Positions 62,539 to 64,000 of a stretch of 64,000 bases of DNA are shown here, piece by piece. The notes under the pieces were generated by a model, which ran no database searches, was not told where the DNA came from, and saw only the letters and a program-made list of their open reading frames with translations. Source of the stretch: Comamonas sp. Its GTDB lineage: Bacteria > Pseudomonadota > Gammaproteobacteria > Burkholderiales > Burkholderiaceae_C. Every line of letters begins with the position of its first letter. Within the stretch, counting starts at the first letter, position 1. The position numbers and the translations under genes were made by a program. Location of the stretch: NCBI RefSeq assembly GCF_009360615.1, contig NZ_SPEY01000051.1:95816-159815 (forward strand). Reading direction: 5' to 3'.

Positions 62539-64000
62539 ATGGACGCTGCCGCACCCTGGTTCAAGAACTATCCGCCCGATGTGCCGCACGATGTACAGCC
62601 CGGGCAGTACCGCTCCCTGGTACATCTGCTCGAAGAAGCCTTTTCCCAGCATGCTGAACGACCTTTTTCCGTCTGCATGGACCGCTGGATGAGCTATGCC
62701 GAGCTGGACCGATTCTCCGCACAGATGGGAGCCTGGCTGCAGAGCCTGGGCCTGGAGCCGGGCGCGCGCGTGGCCATCATGCTGCCCAATGTGCCGCAGT
62801 TCGCCGTCAGCATGGCCGGGGTGCTGCGCGCAGGATTCACCTGCGTCAACGTCAACCCGCTCTACACGGCGCGCGAACTCGAACACCAGCTCAGGGACTC
62901 GGGCGCCACAGCCATCATCATTCTGGAGAACTTCGCCCACACCCTGGGCCAGGTGCTGGAGCGCAGCTCCATCCGCCATATCTGCCTGACCGGCATGGGC
63001 GATCTGCTCGGCGGCCTGTATGGCAGCTGGATCACCTTTGCCGTGCGCCATCTGGCCAAGATGGTTCCGGCCTTCGATCTGCCTCTGAGTGACGGTGCCG
63101 GTCTGACGCGCCAGGTCACGCTGTTCAACAAGGCCCTGGCCGAGGGCGCAGGACGCAAGCTCGTCGCCAGCACGGCCACGCTGGATACGGTGGCCTTTCT
63201 GCAATACACCGGCGGCACCACGGGCCTGTCCAAGGGTGCGGTGCTGACCCACCGCAATATCGTTGCCGCCACGCTGCAGGCCCACACCTGGTTCACCCCG
63301 GCGCTGGAAGGCCGGGTCAGGGCCAACGAAACCCATATCGTGGCGGCCTTGCCGCTCTATCACATCTTCGCGCTCACCGTGAGCCTGTTTGCCATGCGAC
63401 TGGGCGGCAGCCTGAGCCTGATCCCCAATCCGCGCGATATCCCGAAATTCGTCAAGGTGCTCAAGAAGCGCCCCTTCCACGTGCTGCCCGCCGTGAACAC
63501 CTTGTTCAACGCCCTGCTCCACAACCCCGAGTTTCGCCAGCTCGATTTCTCGCAACTGTTCATCTCCCAGGCCGGCGGCATGGCGGCGTCCGAAGGCACG
63601 GCGCGTCAGTGGCAGCAGACCACGGGCTGCGCCATGATCGAAGGCTGGGGCATGAGCGAGACTTGCGCCATCGGCACGAACAATCCCGTGACCAACAAGG
63701 AGTTCACCGGCACCATCGGCCTGCCGCTGCCCGGCATCTCGGTCGCCATCAAGGACGATGAGGGCCGCGACCTGCCCAACGGTCAGGCGGGCGAGCTGTG
63801 CATCAAGGGCCCCAACGTCATGCAGGGCTATTACAACCAGCCGGCAGAAACCGCCAAGGCCTTCACGGCCGACGGCTATATGCGCACCGGCGACATCGGC
63901 GTGCTGGACGACGAGGGCTACACCCGCATCATCGACCGCAAAAAGGACATGATGGTGGTCAGCGGCTTCAACGTCTATCCGAACGAGCTGGAAAACGTCA
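62539..64000 (+). CDS. fadD: Long-chain acyl-CoA synthetase, partial (runs off the right edge)
   Basis: 487 residues visible from ATG at 62539 (MDAAAPWFKNYPPDVPHDV...). AMP-binding motifs YTGGTTGLSKGAVLTH, IEGWGMSET and the FadD linker GYMRTGDIGVLDDEGYTRIIDRKKDMMVVSGFNVYP are all present. Activates fatty acids for beta-oxidation. About 70 C-terminal residues should lie beyond the window. Confidence 0.94.
   Translation, partial: MDAAAPWFKNYPPDVPHDVQPGQYRSLVHLLEEAFSQHAERPFSVCMDRWMSYAELDRFSAQMGAWLQSLGLEPGARVAIMLPNVPQFAVSMAGVLRAGFTCVNVNPLYTARELEHQLRDSGATAIIILENFAHTLGQVLERSSIRHICLTGMGDLLGGLYGSWITFAVRHLAKMVPAFDLPLSDGAGLTRQVTLFNKALAEGAGRKLVASTATLDTVAFLQYTGGTTGLSKGAVLTHRNIVAATLQAHTWFTPALEGRVRANETHIVAALPLYHIFALTVSLFAMRLGGSLSLIPNPRDIPKFVKVLKKRPFHVLPAVNTLFNALLHNPEFRQLDFSQLFISQAGGMAASEGTARQWQQTTGCAMIEGWGMSETCAIGTNNPVTNKEFTGTIGLPLPGISVAIKDDEGRDLPNGQAGELCIKGPNVMQGYYNQPAETAKAFTADGYMRTGDIGVLDDEGYTRIIDRKKDMMVVSGFNVYPNELENV

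Noticed and set aside
1..64000. CRISPR arrays, tRNA and rRNA genes
   Set aside because: No regularly spaced direct repeats, cloverleaf or rRNA sequence was recognised; small RNA genes would need a covariance-model search that I cannot run.

Overview
The window looks like chromosome of a betaproteobacterium in the Comamonadaceae, most likely a Comamonas of the C. testosteroni type. The basis is the high-GC coding style, the gene families, the neighbourhoods (slmA next to argB, glyQ-glyS, fabA-fabB, hppD-phhA) and a short dispersed repeat of the 'GATAGCTGC...GCGCTTG' kind that I associate with this family. The organism call is inference from gene content; no rRNA or tRNA gene is visible.

Region 1 (1 to about 16650) is most of a Mu-like transposable prophage with the divergent layout of phage BcepMu. 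From a central switch (S24 repressor on the minus strand, Ner-like regulator on the plus strand) an early operon runs right: DDE transposase A, AAA+ ATPase B, about a dozen small, mostly unknown genes, GemA/Gp16 and a Mor-type activator. A late operon runs left: endolysin, Rz/Rz1 spanins, small terminase (DUF1804), large terminase and portal, then off the window. A YbjQ-like gene with a zinc ribbon sits just behind the repressor. The early end of the element is in the window as a cluster of five inverted or direct 12-bp repeats at 16521-16643.

Region 2 (16955-21287) is core chromosome: slmA, a TctDE/OmpR-type two-component pair and argB. Region 3 (21438-26928) is a visibly AT-richer, compact surface-polysaccharide cluster with a WecA/WbpL-like initiating transferase, two glycosyltransferases (at least one rhamnosyltransferase-like), a Wzy-like polymerase and a Wzx flippase. 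Its likely sugar donor, dTDP-L-rhamnose, is made by rmlB-D-A-C at 39914-43362.

Region 4 (27071-33308) carries glyS-glyQ, then an SPFH protein, a glyoxalase-fold protein and a YdjG-like zinc-ribbon membrane protein. Region 5 (33415-39917) is an aminophosphonate locus: FAD amine oxidase, fused double permease, ATPase and binding protein, with a divergent LysR regulator. Region 6 (39914-50666) holds rmlCADB, coaX, a Kbp-like BON-LysM protein, galE, a rhodanese, a YgjP-like metallopeptidase, a PlsC-like acyltransferase, gmhB and fabB-fabA. Region 7 (50885-54473) has lnt, corC and a GNAT gene. Region 8 (54605-58740) is phenylalanine/tyrosine catabolism: an Lrp regulator divergent from hppD with palindromes between them, a Bug-type binding protein and phhA. 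Region 9 (58982-64000) has an MscK-like channel, a lipase-fold hydrolase and a truncated fadD.

The least explained parts are the small early phage genes, the YbjQ gene in the lysogenic transcript, the SPFH protein that ends in a helix-turn-helix, the aminophosphonate locus without a recognised C-P cleaving enzyme, and the dispersed repeat.
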